This document shows positions 14,856 to 23,735 of a stretch of DNA of 40,658 nucleotides, one piece after another; position 1 is the stretch's first letter; every line of letters begins with the position of its first letter. Origin of the DNA: an uncultured Mediterraneibacter sp. (GTDB lineage Bacteria; Bacillota; Clostridia; Lachnospirales; Lachnospiraceae); assembly GCA_944383695.1 (NCBI GenBank), contig CALWQP010000027.1, positions 1 through 40,658 on the forward strand. Reading direction: 5' to 3'. Position numbers and translations under genes: made by a program. The notes beneath the pieces are model-generated. The model searched no databases. It was given only the letters and a program-made list of their open reading frames with translations, and was not told the origin of the DNA.

Positions 14856-16124
14856 TTACTCGTACAGCATCTCCTGCACGGATTCATCGTCCATATTTTC
14901 CTGGTCCACCCATATATATCCGGTATCGACCACTGCTTCGTTCCCAATCTCAAGCACCGTACGCGCGGCGGCAACAACAGCAGCATACCCCATTCCAAAC
15001 GGATTCTGCACGATCAGGCCATTAATCTCGCCATTTTCAAGCGCCGCGGTCTGCCCGCTGCCTGTGTCAAATCCTGCCAGCACGATATCCTCTGTCTTGT
15101 CCATATATCTGAGCGCTTCGAGCCCGGTCGTGACTGCGTCTGCATTTGTGCCAAAGCATCCATCCAGATCCGGATGCTTTGACAGGTAATATGCCACCGT
15201 CTCCTCGTCGCTCATGGCTCCGGCTTTCGAATCAATTTCCGCCAGTCTCGCCTTTGCTTCTTCTGATATCGCATCCTCTCCTGCATCGCTGTCCCCATCC
15301 GCATCTGTGCCCAGACCGGACGCCGCCTCCGTCCATGCAGTCAGCTCTTCCGGTGTGACTCCCAGTTCTTCTGCCGCTGCCTGCCGCTTCAGTTCGCCTA
15401 GCTGGTCCAGATAAATTGTCTCCACGAGCGAAACTCCAGGATGGTCTGCTGACAGCTCGTTCTGGAACGCCTCGGCCCGCTCCCTCGCATTTCCTGATAC
15501 AGAATCCTGCACGATGAGCGCCACCTCGCCGCTGTCTCCGATCACGTCACAGAGTTTTTCAGCTCCAGCTGCCGAGGCCTCGGCATTATCTGTCATGCAG
15601 GTACACTGGATTCCCTGATAGCTGTTCCCTGAATCAAAGGCAACGATGGGGATTCCATTTCCCACAGCAAGATCGAACTGGACTGCCGATGAATTTTCGT
15701 CAATACTCGCGATAGCAATCACATCCGGATACCGCGCCATCTCTTCATCAAGAATATTGACCTGCTCGTCAATATCTTCGCTGTCAGCCGGAGCATTGAA
15801 GAGAACCTTGACCCGGTCGTCCCCACTGTACCCCAGCTTCTCGTTTATATCGTCCGCCGCCTGCTGGACGCCTGCCCTGACCTGCTTCCAGTAAGGGGAG
15901 TTCTCCATTTTTCCGATGACGGAGATATACGTCCCCGGTTCCAGCTCCAGGTCATCAACCGTGCCGTATACGGCAGGAGAAATCATATTTAGTTTTGACT
16001 GCCACTTGGGCGTCCCGGTCTCCTCCCCTGTAAACACATCGTCCGTATCTCTGGAACTGCAGGCGCAGACTCCCACAGCCGTACAGAGCGCCAGAGATAC
16101 AGCGGCCATAAATCTCTTTTTCAT
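14856..16124 (-). CDS. Sugar-type substrate-binding lipoprotein, orphan
   Basis: 422 residues from the ATG at 16124, which follows GGAGGAAGAAA; a longer frame from 16193 has no signal logic. A lipoprotein signal peptide ends at Cys22 in GVCACSS. The rest is a type-1 periplasmic-binding fold of the ribose/galactose type (ISVIGKMENSPYWKQV, then VIAIASIDENSSAVQF, FGTNADAVTTGLEAL and VLAGFDTGSGQTAALENGEI). Between the lobes there is an insert of about 60 residues (about 250-310) that is rich in D, E and A and includes a GTDADGDSDAGED run; it is unusual for the family. No permease or ATPase gene is nearby, so it may feed a sensor, possibly the adjacent kinase, or a transporter elsewhere. Confidence 0.85.
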   Translation of the reverse strand: MKKRFMAAVSLALCTAVGVCACSSRDTDDVFTGEETGTPKWQSKLNMISPAVYGTVDDLELEPGTYISVIGKMENSPYWKQVRAGVQQAADDINEKLGYSGDDRVKVLFNAPADSEDIDEQVNILDEEMARYPDVIAIASIDENSSAVQFDLAVGNGIPIVAFDSGNSYQGIQCTCMTDNAEASAAGAEKLCDVIGDSGEVALIVQDSVSGNARERAEAFQNELSADHPGVSLVETIYLDQLGELKRQAAAEELGVTPEELTAWTEAASGLGTDADGDSDAGEDAISEEAKARLAEIDSKAGAMSDEETVAYYLSKHPDLDGCFGTNADAVTTGLEALRYMDKTEDIVLAGFDTGSGQTAALENGEINGLIVQNPFGMGYAAVVAAARTVLEIGNEAVVDTGYIWVDQENMDDESVQEMLYE

Positions 16125-16425
16125 TTTCTTCCTCCATAATAGACAAAATTTTCCCGAGCGGCCCGCTCTGGCCCATCTCAGCAAAATTTCCACGCTGTCT
16201 TCTTATCATACACCAATTCCTCTTAGAAAAATGTGAATTTTTCCTAAATTTTCACCAAATATCATAGCCATATTCCCATGCGGCATCCCTCTTTAATTTC
16301 AGAACATTTTATGTGCTTAATTTAGAACATTGCAAACTCTTGTATAATCTCATTTATTGTATTAAAATATAGGTATCGAAGGGGGACATCCCTTTTCGGA
16401 AATCCAAAGAAGGAGGATACATACT
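16125..16425. promoter_or_regulatory. Divergent intergenic region with ferredoxin promoter
   Basis: This gap separates the leftward lipoprotein gene from the rightward ferredoxin gene. On the plus strand TTTAGA (16321-16326) and TATAAT (16343-16348) lie 16 bases apart and form the best promoter for the ferredoxin. A TTGTAT/TAAAAT pair slightly downstream is an alternative. The lipoprotein promoter on the other strand was not clear to me. No gene fits. Confidence 0.5.
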
Positions 16426-16596
16426 ATGGCACACGTAATCAGTGATGAATGTGTAAGCTGTGGTTCTTGCGAAGGCGAATGCCCGGTAGGAGCTATCTCC
16501 GAAGGCGACGGCAAATACGAGATCGATGCTGATGCCTGCGTAGACTGCGGAGCCTGCGAAGCTGCCTGTCCTACAGGTGCTATCTCAGCAGAGTAA
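16426..16596 (+). CDS. 2[4Fe-4S] ferredoxin, clostridial type
   Basis: 56 residues, too short for many gene finders. It has two classic cluster motifs: CVSCGSCEGECPVGAI near residues 9-24 and CVDCGACEAACPTGAI near residues 38-53. Each has the C-x2-C-x2-C-x3-C-P spacing, with four cysteines per motif. It carries electrons between low-potential enzymes such as pyruvate:ferredoxin oxidoreductase, hydrogenase or Rnf. AAGGAGG precedes the ATG at good spacing. The gene stands alone between its own promoter and a strong terminator. The reverse strand here is also open but is clearly a shadow. Confidence 0.97.
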   Translation: MAHVISDECVSCGSCEGECPVGAISEGDGKYEIDADACVDCGACEAACPTGAISAE

Positions 16597-16631
16597 TAAT
16601 ATAAAATCGCAAAGTGATCACAAGCAGACAA

Positions 16632-16684
16632 GAGTGCCGCAGGATCATCTGAAAAAGATGGATCCGCGGCACTCCTTCTTTTTT
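16632..16684 (+). terminator. Strong terminator after ferredoxin
   Basis: GAGTGCCGC and GCGGCACTC pair, with further pairing GGATC/GATCC inside, and are followed by CTTCTTTTTT. A highly expressed ferredoxin gene commonly ends this way. Confidence 0.9.
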
Positions 16685-16731
16685 CCCCGGGTCACAACTG
16701 CTTATATTGTTTCTGGAGAAAAACAGAACTG

Positions 16732-16784
16732 TTGACAGAGTCCACAAAGTGTATTATCCTATAAAAGTAGACTGAGTCCACAAA
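16732..16784 (+). promoter_or_regulatory. Promoter with paired direct-repeat operator for the DMT transporter
   Basis: TTGACA (16732-16737) and TATCCT (16755-16760) lie 17 bases apart. Two copies of GAC-A/T-GAGTCCACAAA sit at 16734-16748 and 16770-16784. One overlaps the -35 box and the other lies just past the transcription start. This is a typical repressor layout; the MarR-GNAT protein encoded downstream is a candidate binder. Confidence 0.6.
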
Positions 16785-16811
16785 TATGAAGCCAGAAAGC
16801 GGGGTACCGAT

Positions 16812-17741
16812 ATGGAAGAAAGTCTAAAGGACAAAGCAAATACCGTCAGGATAAACAGCAGCGTACAGGGGACGCCCAGGAAAGAACTGCGGCCAAAGCT
16901 CATGCTCAGCGTATCCATGGCAATCTTTGGGACACTGGGACTCTTCACAAGGAACATCCCCTTAAGTTCCGGGGAGCTGGCGCTCTACCGCGCCATTCTG
17001 GCGGCTGGGCTCATCATGATCTATCTGGCAGTCACAAAGCAGAAAATCGACCTGAAGAGCATCCGCAGGGATATTCCCCTCCTGCTGGCATCAGGCGTGG
17101 CTATGGGAATCAACTGGATACTGCTCTTTCAGGCTTACCGCTATACTACTATCTCGGCTGCTACACTGAGCTACTACTTTGCTCCGGTCATCGTGACGGT
17201 GGTATCGCCTTTTCTGTTCCGGGAAAAGCTGACAGCAAAGCAGATCGTCTGTTTCTGCATGTCCACACTGGGACTTGTCATGATCATCGGGGTCAACAAC
17301 CTGGGACAGGGCGGGAACGACCTGATCGGAATCCTGTTCGGCCTGGGCGCCGCAGTTTTCTATTCGGCTGTCATCCTTCTCAATAAATTTATCAAAAATG
17401 TAGCCGGAATCCACCGCACACTGCTCCAGTTCTTTGCCGCCATCATCATCCTTATCCCCTATGTAGGGTGCACTGACGGAGTAAACTTATCCGCGCTGGA
17501 CAACATCGGCTGGGCCTGTCTGCTTATCGTCGGACTGATACACACAGGCGTGACTTACTGCATGTATTTCTCCGCGCTGAAAGACCTGCCCGGACAGGAA
17601 GCGGCCATCTTGAGTTACATCGATCCGCTCGTGGCAGTCATCGTCTCTGTCCTTATCCTTGGGGAGAGCATGAGCGTCATGCAGATGGCAGGAGGCGTAC
17701 TGATACTCGGATTTACTCTTTGGAATGAAAAGAACTCATAG
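16812..17741 (+). CDS. EamA-family drug/metabolite transporter
   Basis: 309 residues with ten predicted membrane segments arranged as two EamA repeats (about 30-165 and 175-305), for example MAIFGTLGLFTRNIPLSSGE in the first and FFAAIIILIPYVG in the second. The ending LGESMSVMQMAGGVLILGF is typical of the family, which exports or imports small metabolites such as amino acids; the substrate cannot be read from sequence. The N-terminal 30 residues are hydrophilic. Both repeats are intact. The gene has its own promoter with a repeated operator and is followed 76 bases later by the MarR-GNAT gene, so the pair may be co-regulated. Confidence 0.9.
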   Translation: MEESLKDKANTVRINSSVQGTPRKELRPKLMLSVSMAIFGTLGLFTRNIPLSSGELALYRAILAAGLIMIYLAVTKQKIDLKSIRRDIPLLLASGVAMGINWILLFQAYRYTTISAATLSYYFAPVIVTVVSPFLFREKLTAKQIVCFCMSTLGLVMIIGVNNLGQGGNDLIGILFGLGAAVFYSAVILLNKFIKNVAGIHRTLLQFFAAIIILIPYVGCTDGVNLSALDNIGWACLLIVGLIHTGVTYCMYFSALKDLPGQEAAILSYIDPLVAVIVSVLILGESMSVMQMAGGVLILGFTLWNEKNS

Positions 17742-17817
17742 ACGGATACAGCGGCATACTGACAGCAAAGATATATGTACAGGAAATACAGGTACAGGAA
17801 AGGAATAGGACAGCAAG

Positions 17818-18735
17818 ATGTTTTCATCAGATCAGATCGCAGATGTGCAGGGATTTAACAAAGTCTATCTGTATCTGTGCAAACGGATCGACAGCGCGAT
17901 CCTTGACGCAGGTTATTCCCTGACAGAAAAGGATGTACTGCTGGAAATCAGCAAGGCAGAGCGGTGTACGGCGAATATACTGGCACAGCAGCTCCATATC
18001 GACCGCAGCTATATGAGCCGTATGGTCACAAAGTTCGAGAAGAATGGGCTTATTGAAAAGACATTATCAAAGACAGACAGCCGTGTCCGGTACATCCGTC
18101 TTACGGAGAAAGGGCGAAGAGAGTTCAACCGCCTCAGCGATATCCAGAGCACCCAAATCCGTAATATCTTCCAGAAACTCAGCGATAAAGACCAGCGTAT
18201 TGTACTGGACGCCATGGTCATGATACGCGGCAAACTCTCAGACGCCAACGACGTGATCACAATACGGCCTTTTACACAGAGCGATATCGAATACGTAATT
18301 TCCCGCCACAAAACGCTCTACTATGCGGAGCGCCATCTCTCCGACGTCTTCTCTGCCTATGTGGACCGTATCGTATATAATTTTGCCGATAAATATAACC
18401 CTGAGACCGACTGCCTGAACATTCTGGAGTGCAACGGCGTCCCTGCCGGGAGCATCGCCGTGGCCAAAGCAGAGACAGAGCAGGACACCGCCCAGCTTCG
18501 CTTTTTCATGCTGGAACCGGAGATGCGCAGACGCGGATACGGAAACCGGCTCATTAAACTGGCGCTTGATTTCTGCCGTGAAAAAGGCTATAAAAAGGTA
18601 TTTCTCCTGACCATCACCGCCCAGGTCGTGGCAAGGCATGTGTACGAAACACACGGATTCTATAAAGTGTGGAGCCGGGATAAATCTGAATGGGGCGACG
18701 GCGTTGTAGAAGAAAGATGGGATCTGAAGCTGTAA
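17818..18735 (+). CDS. MarR regulator fused to a GNAT acetyltransferase
   Basis: 305 residues. Residues 1-145 are a MarR winged helix (TANILAQQLHIDRSYMSRMV, then EKTLSKTDSRVRYIRLTEKG). Residues 148-305 are a GNAT domain (IRPFTQSDIEYVI, acetyl-CoA loop LEPEMRRRGYGNRLIKLAL, and VYETHGFYKV). Such MarR-GNAT fusions are known in bacteria; substrates are mostly unknown. The transporter upstream suggests that the protein senses or acetylates the transported compound. Its ribosome site is weak (AAGGAATAGGACAGCAAG). The stop codon lies in the loop of a perfect 24-bp hairpin. Confidence 0.93.
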   Translation: MFSSDQIADVQGFNKVYLYLCKRIDSAILDAGYSLTEKDVLLEISKAERCTANILAQQLHIDRSYMSRMVTKFEKNGLIEKTLSKTDSRVRYIRLTEKGRREFNRLSDIQSTQIRNIFQKLSDKDQRIVLDAMVMIRGKLSDANDVITIRPFTQSDIEYVISRHKTLYYAERHLSDVFSAYVDRIVYNFADKYNPETDCLNILECNGVPAGSIAVAKAETEQDTAQLRFFMLEPEMRRRGYGNRLIKLALDFCREKGYKKVFLLTITAQVVARHVYETHGFYKVWSRDKSEWGDGVVEERWDLKL

Positions 18736-18759
18736 AGCTTCAGATCCCATCTTTCTTCT
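18708..18759 (+). terminator. Perfect 24-bp hairpin with the stop codon in a GTAA loop
   Basis: Left arm 18708-18731 and right arm 18736-18759 are exact reverse complements. The four-base loop is GTAA, a GNRA-type tetraloop, and its TAA (18733-18735) is the stop codon of the MarR-GNAT gene. The left arm encodes the last residues (EERWDLKL region). A pyrimidine-rich TTTCTTCTTTCT tail follows, consistent with termination. Confidence 0.85.
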
Positions 18760-18953
18760 TTCTGTACCGCTTCTTCCCGACAGGAAATGCGTGTTCTAAG
18801 TAGAAATTGTCGTAACTTCACGAACGATTGTTTCCGTCACTCCATCCTCTCTGTGATATAATGTCTATAAAGTCGGGACAGCCCTGATGTGGCTCAACTG
18901 TAACAGTTCCCGCACAAAGATCAGCCGATCAGAATAAGGAGGTATAAATATTA
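18736..18953 (+). promoter_or_regulatory. Leader and extended -10 promoter of the MerR gene
   Basis: TGATATAAT at 18854-18862 is an extended -10 element, with a weak -35 (CCGTCA, 17 bases upstream). The transcript would have a leader of about 85 bases before AAGGAGG. No other structure was noticed in this gap apart from the right arm of the preceding hairpin. Confidence 0.55.
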
Positions 18954-19649
18954 ATGGGCGAGGTCAGATTCATGATTTCCGAGGCCGCAAAGCAGGTAGA
19001 CGTTGAATCCCATGTCTTAAGATACTGGGAGGAAGAGCTTGGCCTGACGATCGGGCGCACGGAGATGGGCCATCGATATTATACCAATGACGACATCCAG
19101 CTTTTTCGCTGTATTAAGAAACTAAAAGATGAAGGGATGCTGCTGCGTGAGCTAAAGCCCCTGATCCCGGAGCTGAAAGAAACCCGCCTGAAGATGAAGT
19201 CAGCCGGAGGTTCCTCTGAGAAACATGCAGATGCGGCCCATAAGCCGGCATCCGGCGCCGTAAGCGCCGCGCCAGCGGACAGGAAGCCGTCCGGGCAGAC
19301 GCCAGATGTGGACAAATCTCAGGCTGCGGTTTCCGTTCCTGCCGCTCAGACCGCACCCGAATCCGGCGACGTCATGATTCCGCTGAAAAACGTAGAACAG
19401 ATGCGCTCTCTGGTGGGCGAGGTCTTCCGGGAAGCGCTCAGTGAGAACAACACTGTACTAAAAAAAGACATCAGCAGCACGGTGACCGCTGATGTCATGC
19501 ATGAAATGGACTTTCTCCTCCAGGCTAAGGAGCGCCAGCAGGAAGAACATTTCCGCAGGCTGGACTCCCTGATCCGCCAGCAGCAGGCATCACGAAAAGA
19601 ATCTGCCAAAGGCGGCGCCATCATGAGACTGAGAAAGATATTTACCTGA
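18954..19649 (+). CDS. MerR-family HTH regulator with a long C-terminal coiled region
   Basis: 231 residues. Residues 5-75 form a MerR winged helix (FMISEAAKQVDVESHVLRYW, EEELGLTIGRTEMGHRYY). A proline/alanine-rich linker follows (about 85-140). Residues 140-220 are a helical region (MRSLVGEVFREALSEN, then FLLQAKERQQEEHFRRLDSL) that could oligomerise. The C-terminus ends in a basic MRLRKIFT. No metal-binding cysteines typical of heavy-metal sensors are present, so it probably senses something else or only organises DNA. AAGGAGG lies somewhat far (about 11 bases) from the ATG. It converges with dnaB, with 23 bases between. Confidence 0.85.
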   Translation: MGEVRFMISEAAKQVDVESHVLRYWEEELGLTIGRTEMGHRYYTNDDIQLFRCIKKLKDEGMLLRELKPLIPELKETRLKMKSAGGSSEKHADAAHKPASGAVSAAPADRKPSGQTPDVDKSQAAVSVPAAQTAPESGDVMIPLKNVEQMRSLVGEVFREALSENNTVLKKDISSTVTADVMHEMDFLLQAKERQQEEHFRRLDSLIRQQQASRKESAKGGAIMRLRKIFT

Positions 19650-19672
19650 GAAACATATTTACATAAACGCCT

Positions 19673-21019
19673 CTACTGCTGCCGCAGTTCATTCCCAAAA
19701 CGTGTGTACTGCGGCATCCACGCAAGACGCACGGTCCCGATGGGGCCGTTTCTCTGCTTTGCGATGATGATTTCCGCTATATTCTTATCTTCCGTATCAG
19801 GATTATAGTAATCATCCCTGTATATAAACATACACACGTCCGCATCCTGCTCGATAGCGCCGGATTCACGGAGGTCCGAGAGCATGGGGCGCTTGTCCGT
19901 CCTCTGCTCTACCGCACGGCTGAGCTGGGACAGAGCGATGACCGGAACGTTCAGTTCGCGGGCAAGCCCTTTCAGCGAGCGGGAAATCTCCGAAATCTCC
20001 TGCTGGCGGCTCTCATTCTTTCTGCCGCCGCTCCCGCTCATAAGCTGCAGGTAGTCGATAATGATCAGGTCAAGCCCCTGCTCCAGTTTATATTTCCTGC
20101 ACTTGGACCGCATCTCAGAGATAGAGATACCCGAGGTGTCGTCAATGATCATCCTCGAGTTCCCTATCGTCCCCGCCCCCTCGATCAGCTTCTCCCAGTC
20201 CGTGTCCGTCAGGGTACCCGTCCTTAATACCTGGGCATCCACATGGGACTCCAGAGAGAAGAGACGGTTCACGAGCTGTTCCTTTGACATCTCAAGACTG
20301 AAGATCGCCACCGCCAGATTCTGACGGAAGGCAACATGCTGCGCGATATTGAGAACGAACGCTGTCTTTCCCATTGACGGACGCGCCGCGATCAGCACCA
20401 GGTCAGAGCGCTGGAGCCCGGAAAGCTTATAATCAAGGTCAATAAATCCGGTGGGGATGCCTGTTACCGTTCCTTTTGTCTTGGAGGCCCTCTCGATCAC
20501 ATCCAGGGCGTTGAGCACGACCTGCCTGATAGGCACGTATTCCTGGGAATTTCCATGTTCTACAAGCTCAAACACCTGCTTTTCGGTCTGCTCCAGTATC
20601 TCATCCAGAGGACGGTTTTCAAGATAACAGGTATTGGCAGTCTCCTCGTTGATCTTAATGAGTCTCCGCAGGATTGCCTTGTCCTTTACGATTTCTGCAT
20701 AGTATTTAATATTTGCGGATGTCTGCGTGCCTGCGAGAAGCTCTCTGGCAAATTCCATGCTGCTGATTTCCGGCGGGACATCCTTTTCCTTCAGATGCTC
20801 CTGCAACGTGATCAGATCCACAGGCCGTCCTTCTTTGAAGAGCTCCACCACAGCGTCAAACAGGATTCCATATGCTGTCTGGTAAAAATCATCGCCTGTG
20901 AGCATCTCCGACGCCACCATGACAGCATCTTTATTCATTAGCATCGCCCCCAGCACTGCCTGCTCTGCCTCAATGCTGTGGGGCGGTATCCGTTTCATTG
21001 CCGCTTCTATATTATCCAT
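19673..21019 (-). CDS. dnaB: Replicative DNA helicase DnaB (DnaC in Bacillus)
   Basis: 448 residues. The N-terminal primase-interaction domain spans about 1-150 (PPHSIEAEQAVLGAML). The RecA-like helicase domain contains Walker A (ARPSMGKTA), LEMSKEQLVNRL, Walker B (LIIIDYLQLMSG), QEISEISRSLKGLARELNVP and the ending NGPIGTVRLAW. It unwinds DNA at the replication fork as a hexamer. AAGGAGACATT precedes the ATG. It is the last gene of gdpP-rplI-dnaB, the usual Firmicutes order. About 70 bases separate it from rplI, and this gap consists largely of 11-bp tandem repeats. No intein is present. Confidence 0.96.
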   Translation of the reverse strand: MDNIEAAMKRIPPHSIEAEQAVLGAMLMNKDAVMVASEMLTGDDFYQTAYGILFDAVVELFKEGRPVDLITLQEHLKEKDVPPEISSMEFARELLAGTQTSANIKYYAEIVKDKAILRRLIKINEETANTCYLENRPLDEILEQTEKQVFELVEHGNSQEYVPIRQVVLNALDVIERASKTKGTVTGIPTGFIDLDYKLSGLQRSDLVLIAARPSMGKTAFVLNIAQHVAFRQNLAVAIFSLEMSKEQLVNRLFSLESHVDAQVLRTGTLTDTDWEKLIEGAGTIGNSRMIIDDTSGISISEMRSKCRKYKLEQGLDLIIIDYLQLMSGSGGRKNESRQQEISEISRSLKGLARELNVPVIALSQLSRAVEQRTDKRPMLSDLRESGAIEQDADVCMFIYRDDYYNPDTEDKNIAEIIIAKQRNGPIGTVRLAWMPQYTRFGNELRQQ

Positions 21020-21048
21020 AAAGAATGTCTCCTTATGAGTCTCTCTTT

Positions 21049-21102
21049 TATGCTTCTTCTAACTTCTTCTATACTTCTTTTACGCTTCTTCTACACTTCT
21101 TC
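21049..21102 (-). repeat. Five 10-11-bp tandem repeats at the rplI end
   Basis: The plus strand reads five near-copies of TACRCTTCTTC (copies 11, 10, 11, 11 and 11 bases long). The last copy overlaps the final codons and stop of rplI, and the rest fill the space to dnaB. On the transcribed strand they are purine-rich (GAAGAAG). They look like slippage-expanded sequence that began in the gene end. Confidence 0.75.
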
Positions 21103-21540
21103 CTTTACGACCACTTTCAGTTCTGCCGTCACTTCCGGATGGAGCCTGACAGACACAATGTGCGTCCCGAGTGACTTGATTGCCTCTTTGAGCTGGATTT
21201 TTTTCTTGTCCACGTCAAGATTCATCTGCTCCTTCACCGCAGCCGCGATTTCTTTGCTGGATACCGAACCGAACGCTCTTCCGCCCTCGCCCACTTTGAT
21301 GGCGAGCACTGCCTGACCCTCCGCCAGCTCTTCCGCAAGCTTCTTGGCCGCCTCCAGGTTCTCCTGCGCCACTTTCTTCTCATTATTTTTCTGGAGCTTC
21401 AGGTCATTGAGATTCTTTCCTGTCGCCTCCACGCCGAACTTTTTCGGGAGGATAAAATTCCTTGCATATCCGTCATTTACATTCACGATTTCCCCCTTCT
21501 TTCCGAGGGACTTTACATCCTGCAATAAAATAACTTTCAT
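21091..21540 (-). CDS. rplI: Ribosomal protein L9
   Basis: 149 residues. The N-terminal domain ([33 protein letters not shown]) binds 23S rRNA. A long connecting helix (about 40-75, [20 protein letters not shown]) leads to the C-terminal domain ([19 protein letters not shown], then [20 protein letters not shown]). It sits on the outside of the ribosome near the L1 stalk and affects frame maintenance and helicase partners. It starts 2 bases after the gdpP stop. The extreme C-terminus (VVVKEEV) overlaps the first copy of a tandem repeat, so its last residues may vary between strains. Confidence 0.97.
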   Translation of the reverse strand: MKVILLQDVKSLGKKGEIVNVNDGYARNFILPKKFGVEATGKNLNDLKLQKNNEKKVAQENLEAAKKLAEELAEGQAVLAIKVGEGGRAFGSVSSKEIAAAVKEQMNLDVDKKKIQLKEAIKSLGTHIVSVRLHPEVTAELKVVVKEEV

Positions 21541-21542
21541 AT

Positions 21543-23591
21543 CTAAATATCTCCTTCCTCGATCATTTCATCTATCGTTTCTTTCAGCACACTGATGGCT
21601 TCCTGTATATTGGTATGGTCGAACTGCGCCCCTGCGGAATTGATATGTCCGCCGCCGCCCAGTTTCTCAGCAATGATCTGTACATTGACTTCATCGATAG
21701 AACGGGCGCTTAAGTAAATCTTACCCTCATAGACTGTCAATACAAAAGATGCCTTGATTCCGCTGATGTCCAGCAGCTCATTGGCCGCCTGCGCCGCCAG
21801 CACAGTAGGGCTGTCTATGTCCCCGGGACACTCTGCGATGGCGTATTCTTTCCGGTACACCTCCGCCTTTCTCATTGCCTCAGCCTTCGCGCGGTAAGAC
21901 GCCATATCATCCCGGAACATCTTGCGCACGCGCGTGATATCCGCGCCGCATCTCCTCAGAAATGCAGCCGCCTCAAAGGTACGCACTCCTGTGCGGTTCA
22001 TAAAGTTTCTCGTATCGATCATAATACCGGCATACAGACAATCCGCCTCCACAGACGGAATCTTGATATCATCCGCAATGTACTGGAGCACCTCTGCCAC
22101 CATTTCGCAGGTAGATGAGGAATATGGCTCCACATAAGAGAGAACTGCGTTCTCGATGACATTGCTACTCTGCCGGTGATGGTCCAGCACCGCGATCATG
22201 CGGGAACGCTTCAGCAGTTCCGGACACTCTGTCATCTGCGGCTTGTTCGTATCCACCACAACAACCATCGTATTATCCGTGATATAATCCATTGCCTGGT
22301 CCGATGTAAGGAAAATGCCATCCTCATACGCCGGACTGTCCACGATCTCATCATACAGCGGACGCACAGACTCTGTCACTGTATTGATGATGATGTGCGC
22401 CTTTTTCTCCAGACTTACAGCCGCTCTGTAGATTCCCATGGAAGCGCCGAAGGCATCCGGGTCTGCGATCTTATGTCCCATGATCATGACCTGATCCTTT
22501 GTGGCGATAAACTCACGCAGCGCCTCTGCCTTCACGCGGGCCTTCACGCGGGTATTTTTGGCTGTCTGCTCCTTCTTGCCGCCAAAGTAAGTGATGCCGT
22601 TACAGTCCTTGATGACTGCCTGGTCTCCGCCTCTGGCAAGAGCAAGGTCGATGGCCACGCGGGCATACTGATAGCTCAGGGCATACGTCGCGGTATTCAG
22701 CCCAAGACCGATGCTTAAAGTAGCGGAGCGGGCATTTCCGATGTTGACCTGCTTTACCTCTTCCAGGAGCGAGAACTTATCTTCCGCAATCTTTTTGTAG
22801 CTCTCTTTCTTAAGGACGATAAAATATTTGTCCTTTTCCATCTTTTTAACGATGCCGTCCACATCGCCGATATATTTGTTGATCTTTCTGTCAATGAGCG
22901 CCACCAGCAGCGACTGACGCACCTCCTCGACACTTTCCATGACCTCGTCAAAATTGTCGATGTAAATCAGACCCGCGATCATCCGCTGGTCTTCGTTTTC
23001 GCGGATGTATGCATTCAGCTCCGTCACATCCTGCATGGACACTGCCACAAAAAACTCCTCATCCTCCGGGATCTGCAGGAGTTCTTCCTTCTGGCTGAAT
23101 CCCTGCAGGGACACACGGCGCATTTCCACCAGATAATCCCTGTCCTTGTAGGTCACCTCCAGCTCCGAATGCTCCAGATCCTTTTTGGGAAACACTCCCG
23201 GATGCAGCTCCGGAATCATCCGATTCAGATACTTCTCCTTCCTCAGTCCGGCCGTCAGCGCTGTAAAGGCGTCATTGCCCCATAGGATCTGACCATCCTC
23301 CAGGGTGATCGCATAGGGCACTGCAAGCTCTTTCAGCAGGGTGTGCTCGATCCCTTTATACTGCGCCGAAAACTGGATCAGGTCCGCCAGGATAAGAGAA
23401 CGGTTGTAAAAATACAGTCCCCCCGCAATGGCCAGATAGACCAGGATAAATATAGACATTATGAACCCTGCTTTTTTGTCCAGCATATAGAGCCAGACAT
23501 TCATGGCCACAAGCAGGACTGTCATAATGAGCGGCCAGTTCATGTACATCCTGAGCTGACCTTTTAAACGCATTCCTTTTTTCTTTTTCAT
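21543..23591 (-). CDS. gdpP: Cyclic-di-AMP phosphodiesterase GdpP
   Basis: 682 residues. Two membrane segments (about 18-37 and 43-62) are followed by a PAS-like domain (about 75-190), a degenerate GGDEF domain (about 195-335) and a DHH/DHHA1 catalytic module (about 355-680). The DHH signatures are visible as [36 protein letters not shown] and, near the end, [13 protein letters not shown]. It hydrolyses c-di-AMP and so influences cell-wall stress, potassium balance and beta-lactam tolerance in Firmicutes. It is the first gene of the operon with rplI and dnaB. An extended -10 promoter lies upstream. Confidence 0.96.
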   Translation of the reverse strand: MKKKKGMRLKGQLRMYMNWPLIMTVLLVAMNVWLYMLDKKAGFIMSIFILVYLAIAGGLYFYNRSLILADLIQFSAQYKGIEHTLLKELAVPYAITLEDGQILWGNDAFTALTAGLRKEKYLNRMIPELHPGVFPKKDLEHSELEVTYKDRDYLVEMRRVSLQGFSQKEELLQIPEDEEFFVAVSMQDVTELNAYIRENEDQRMIAGLIYIDNFDEVMESVEEVRQSLLVALIDRKINKYIGDVDGIVKKMEKDKYFIVLKKESYKKIAEDKFSLLEEVKQVNIGNARSATLSIGLGLNTATYALSYQYARVAIDLALARGGDQAVIKDCNGITYFGGKKEQTAKNTRVKARVKAEALREFIATKDQVMIMGHKIADPDAFGASMGIYRAAVSLEKKAHIIINTVTESVRPLYDEIVDSPAYEDGIFLTSDQAMDYITDNTMVVVVDTNKPQMTECPELLKRSRMIAVLDHHRQSSNVIENAVLSYVEPYSSSTCEMVAEVLQYIADDIKIPSVEADCLYAGIMIDTRNFMNRTGVRTFEAAAFLRRCGADITRVRKMFRDDMASYRAKAEAMRKAEVYRKEYAIAECPGDIDSPTVLAAQAANELLDISGIKASFVLTVYEGKIYLSARSIDEVNVQIIAEKLGGGGHINSAGAQFDHTNIQEAISVLKETIDEMIEEGDI

Positions 23592-23693
23592 AACGGTTTC
23601 ACCTCATCCACATCCGACGGATCCCGCCGGATATGCACAATGCAGAACTTATAAAAATTTTCTGCTTTTTGCTATGCTGTCTTATTATAACAC

Positions 23694-23702
23694 CTTTTCT
23701 GC
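23694..23702 (-). promoter_or_regulatory. Extended -10 promoter of gdpP-rplI-dnaB
   Basis: The minus strand reads TGTTATAAT, an extended -10 box about 100 bases before gdpP. No good -35 is present at 17 bases, which is common for extended -10 promoters. Confidence 0.5.
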
Positions 23703-23735
23703 TTTTATTCCACTGAAAAAACAGGCGGTGTATCC

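Noticed and set aside
16362-16631. 89-codon minus-strand frame over the ferredoxin
   Set aside because: It is a shadow of the cysteine-codon-rich ferredoxin gene on the other strand.
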